From assembly GCA_029219345.1 (NCBI GenBank), contig JAQXTF010000088.1:1-43567 (forward strand): DNA of 43,567 nucleotides, in the 5' to 3' direction. Source of the stretch: Eggerthellales bacterium. Lineage in GTDB: Bacteria; Actinomycetota; Coriobacteriia; Coriobacteriales; Eggerthellaceae. How positions within the stretch are numbered: position 1 is the first letter of the stretch; every line of letters begins with the position of its first letter. The translations under genes were made by a program, and so were the position numbers. Below the pieces are notes generated by a model that worked only from the letters and a program-made list of their open reading frames with translations, ran no database searches and was not told where the DNA came from. Positions 42,108 through 43,567 of this stretch are shown here, in pieces.

Positions 42108-42290
42108 TTATATATAGTCAACATCTTGCCTGTATCCATATACGGTGGCAATATCCCCATTGGCTTCGCCAGGAACATGTATCTTTCTTAGCGTATCAAC
42201 AACGAATCCTCTGTTATCTTCGGTTAATTCTATTTGCAGGTAGTCGATGTTACCCCACGTCCTTGGTTCGCAGCCAAAGTGAGTCCACAT
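42108..42290 (-). CDS. Unidentified 60-aa ORF (possible remnant)
   Basis: From ATG 42290, with GTGGGA a few bases upstream, the frame starts MWTHFGCEPRTWGNIDY and ends DVDYI before a TAA. Composition is acidic with several Trp and Tyr and looks protein-like. I recognise no family. It is followed by the terminator at 42021. It may be a small gene or the surviving end of a larger one. Confidence 0.35.
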   Translation of the reverse strand: MWTHFGCEPRTWGNIDYLQIELTEDNRGFVVDTLRKIHVPGEANGDIATVYGYRQDVDYI

Positions 42291-42400
42291 GCCATCCCAC
42301 TACGTTTAACACCAAGATACAATCATGGCGTCAGTTCTAATGGACCACTGCATTTAAACTAACGCGCTGATTGCATTTGAGTGTTGTACATACCGAAAGG

Positions 42401-42925
42401 ATGAGCCATGTCAAAGAAGGAAGAAAAACAGCCAGTGATATGGATGCCGGTATCCTGGCTGAGATCAAAGCGGTCGATGAGAACCATGAAGCCTGGTCGG
42501 CCTGGCTTGCACAGGAATTCGCAAGGGACGGAGCCGTGGCGTTCGCGCTTGGCAGCGACGTGGCCCTAGAGGCAATCCAGGGAGACATCGACAAGCTGTC
42601 GGCGATGCCCCGAGGAGCCCATATCGGGGAATTAATATACTCTCGTGTCGCGGAAGCTCTTCCCCAGCAGTTTATGACCAGGTACGACTTCGAGTTCCTG
42701 TACAAGCTTGCGTACTGCATCCGGACGCTCAGGCGCAGGGTGCGCGGCGGCAACAAGATCATCTGCCACACGGTCCTCGACGAGATCGCCATCCAGGTGA
42801 TATTCGACTTCGCCGGCACCTGCTTCACCTTGGCCGACTACGCGTCGGCAGACGAGGGCGATCCCTACAAGATTGTGGGGTCGATAATCAGTGACTGCGA
42901 TATCGATATCTGGCTCTACTCCTAG
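42401..42925 (+). CDS. Hypothetical protein, accessory
   Basis: From ATG 42401 the product is 174 aa; the frame opens at 42371 with TTG. The core EIKAVDENHEAWSAWLAQEF and later YDFEFLYKLAYCIRTLRRRV look like a real helical protein, but I recognise no family. The start is awkward: GAAAGG touches ATG 42401, while the same site is ideally spaced for ATG 42408 in another frame reading MSKKEEKQPVIWMP. A frameshift near the start is possible. Codons are GC-richer than in the core genes, suggesting acquisition. Confidence 0.6.
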   Translation: MSHVKEGRKTASDMDAGILAEIKAVDENHEAWSAWLAQEFARDGAVAFALGSDVALEAIQGDIDKLSAMPRGAHIGELIYSRVAEALPQQFMTRYDFEFLYKLAYCIRTLRRRVRGGNKIICHTVLDEIAIQVIFDFAGTCFTLADYASADEGDPYKIVGSIISDCDIDIWLYS

Positions 42926-43000
42926 AAATTCCCTGCAAGGATTCGAAACCCTGGATCGTGTTAGGGATGAAGGGCAAAACAAGATCGGAAGGAGCTTTTC

Positions 43001-43348
43001 ATGAAGACAGTAACGTTCGCACGGAAGACAACGACAGCGCTCGCCGCGATGGCCCTTGCCCTCGCCTGCATTGCCGTCCCGGCAGCCTTCGCGGATCAGG
43101 CACAGCCGAACCGTGGGACGGCGTGCCCAAGCGCCGTCTACGATGCGCAGGGGCAATGCCAGAGATTCTTCGTCGACGAGGACGGGGATAGCATCTGCGA
43201 CAACAGGGCCGGCAATTGCCTCGCCGATAGCCGGGCGTGCGACGGCACGGGCGCCAAGCATCGGGGCGAGAACGCCTACGGACAGGGCGTAGGATATAAT
43301 GGCGGCGGTCAGGGCAAAGGCCACTGCCCCTACGCGCAGGCAAACTAA
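43001..43348 (+). CDS. Small secreted Cys-rich protein with DxDxD motif
   Basis: A 115-aa protein with a clear signal peptide (basic MKTVTFARKTT, hydrophobic core ALAAMALALACIAVPA, likely cleavage after AFA near 31). The mature part has six cysteines, the acidic calcium-loop-like VDEDGDSICD and a Gly/Asn-rich tail. No enzyme domain is recognised. Strong ribosome site GGAAGGAG. It lies just ahead of an ECF-type sigma factor, so the two may form an envelope-signalling or calcium-related unit, which is inference. Confidence 0.7.
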   Translation: MKTVTFARKTTTALAAMALALACIAVPAAFADQAQPNRGTACPSAVYDAQGQCQRFFVDEDGDSICDNRAGNCLADSRACDGTGAKHRGENAYGQGVGYNGGGQGKGHCPYAQAN

Positions 43349-43373
43349 AAGCCATCGGCAACACGGGAGGTCC

Positions 43374-43567
43374 ATGAGAGAGCAAGCGGATATCGAGGGC
43401 GCGATGTCGCTGCACGGCGGGGCGGTGTGGTCCGCCTGCGTTGCCTTCTTCAGGGGCAGGGACGGCGCCGAGGACGCCTTCCAGGACACCTTCCTACGAT
43501 ATGCGGAAAACGACGGCGCAAGATTCGAGTCCGAGCAGCATCGGCGCGCATGGCTCGTGCGCGTGGC
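43374..43567 (+). CDS. ECF-type sigma factor, N-terminal fragment
   Basis: The frame from ATG 43374 runs to the window end (64 codons). It reads like sigma-70 region 2: an N-terminal helix, then GRDGAEDAFQDTFLRYAE and EQHRRAWLVRV, matching the D-A-E-D-(V/A)-x-Q-(D/E)-x-F and R-x-W-L patterns of ECF sigma factors. Ribosome site GGGAGG lies three bases before the ATG, a short spacing. It is 25 bp downstream of the secreted protein, probably in one transcript. The C-terminal half is outside the window. Confidence 0.75.
   Translation, partial: MREQADIEGAMSLHGGAVWSACVAFFRGRDGAEDAFQDTFLRYAENDGARFESEQHRRAWLVRV

Larger units (their letters stand above)
41680..42400. other. Decayed junction between core and accessory DNA
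   Basis: These 721 bp hold no intact gene. Pieces seen are an IS30-like transposase start (41879-41986, minus), a terminator facing left (42021-42044), a 60-codon frame (42108-42290, minus) and a 36-codon frame (41719-41829, minus). The left part is AT-rich like the core; to the right GC rises visibly. Confidence 0.6.

Noticed and set aside
42943-42955. tRNA T-arm-like GGATTCGAAACCC
   Set aside because: The arms do not pair properly and no acceptor, D or anticodon arms surround it; no tRNA gene was found in the window.
42632-43489. 285-codon open frame on the minus strand across the accessory genes
   Set aside because: Crosses the 3-prime part of one gene, all of the secreted-protein gene and the sigma factor start; those have ribosome sites and a signal peptide or domain, this one does not.

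Overview
The window looks like chromosome from a mid-GC actinobacterium, most likely a Coriobacteriia/Eggerthellaceae-type organism. That assignment is inferred from gene content, gene order and codon use; there is no rRNA here to confirm it. Two conserved gene orders support it. The left third carries lepA-hemW-hrcA-dnaJ followed by phoH-ybeY-dgkA-era-recO. The rest follows an order familiar from Mycobacterium and Bacillus: rpsO-pnp-dapB-dapA-rnj-ftsK-rodZ-rimO-pgsA/cinA-recA-recX-rny-spoVS-miaB-miaA-hflX-lexA-nrdR. RNase J and RNase Y occur together, PEP carboxykinase is the ATP type, and LexA boxes are of the CGAAC-N4-GTTCG type.

Layout. 1-44 is the start of rpsT (minus strand), divergent from lepA. 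424-4362 is lepA-dus-hemW, ending in a terminator shared with convergent pckA (4459-6072, minus). 6330-10586 is hrcA-dnaJ-rsmE-mtaB. 10631-16104 is phoH-ybeY-dgkA-era, a zinc-ribbon/PASTA membrane protein, recO and a small TSCPD protein. 16309-18979 is rpsO and pnp, each with a hairpin-rich leader. 19152-22842 is dapB, dapA and RNase J. 22930-29770 is ftsK-rodZ-yajQ-rimO and a pgsA-cinA gene fusion. 29791-31641 is an unusual 22-bp repeat array, an SOS promoter, recA and recX. 31923-34562 is RNase Y and a GHKL ATPase. 34657-38667 is spoVS-miaB-miaA-hflX. 38716-40720 is lexA (minus), a divergent SOS-controlled small membrane protein, then nrdR-dut. 40790-41679 is a MerR regulator and a small membrane protein. 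From about 41680 the order breaks down: there is a decayed stretch with an IS30-like transposase start, then GC-richer accessory genes (an unrecognised 184-aa protein, a small secreted Cys-rich protein and the start of an ECF-type sigma factor cut by the window end).

Functionally the window concentrates RNA work: three exo/endonuclease systems (PNPase, RNase J, RNase Y), YbeY, Era and S15 for 16S maturation, RsmE and HflX on the ribosome, and tRNA/S12 modification by Dus, MiaA, MiaB, MtaB and RimO. A DNA-damage/dNTP block (recA, recX, lexA, nrdR, dut, recO, ftsK) is tied together by visible LexA and NrdR boxes. The most interesting candidates are the small membrane protein at 39486-39746, which sits where YneA/ChiZ/DivS division inhibitors lie but has a different architecture; the phased 22-bp repeats before recA; the GHKL protein between rny and spoVS with a terminator-like hairpin inside its first codons; the pgsA-cinA fusion; and the kinase-less PASTA protein.
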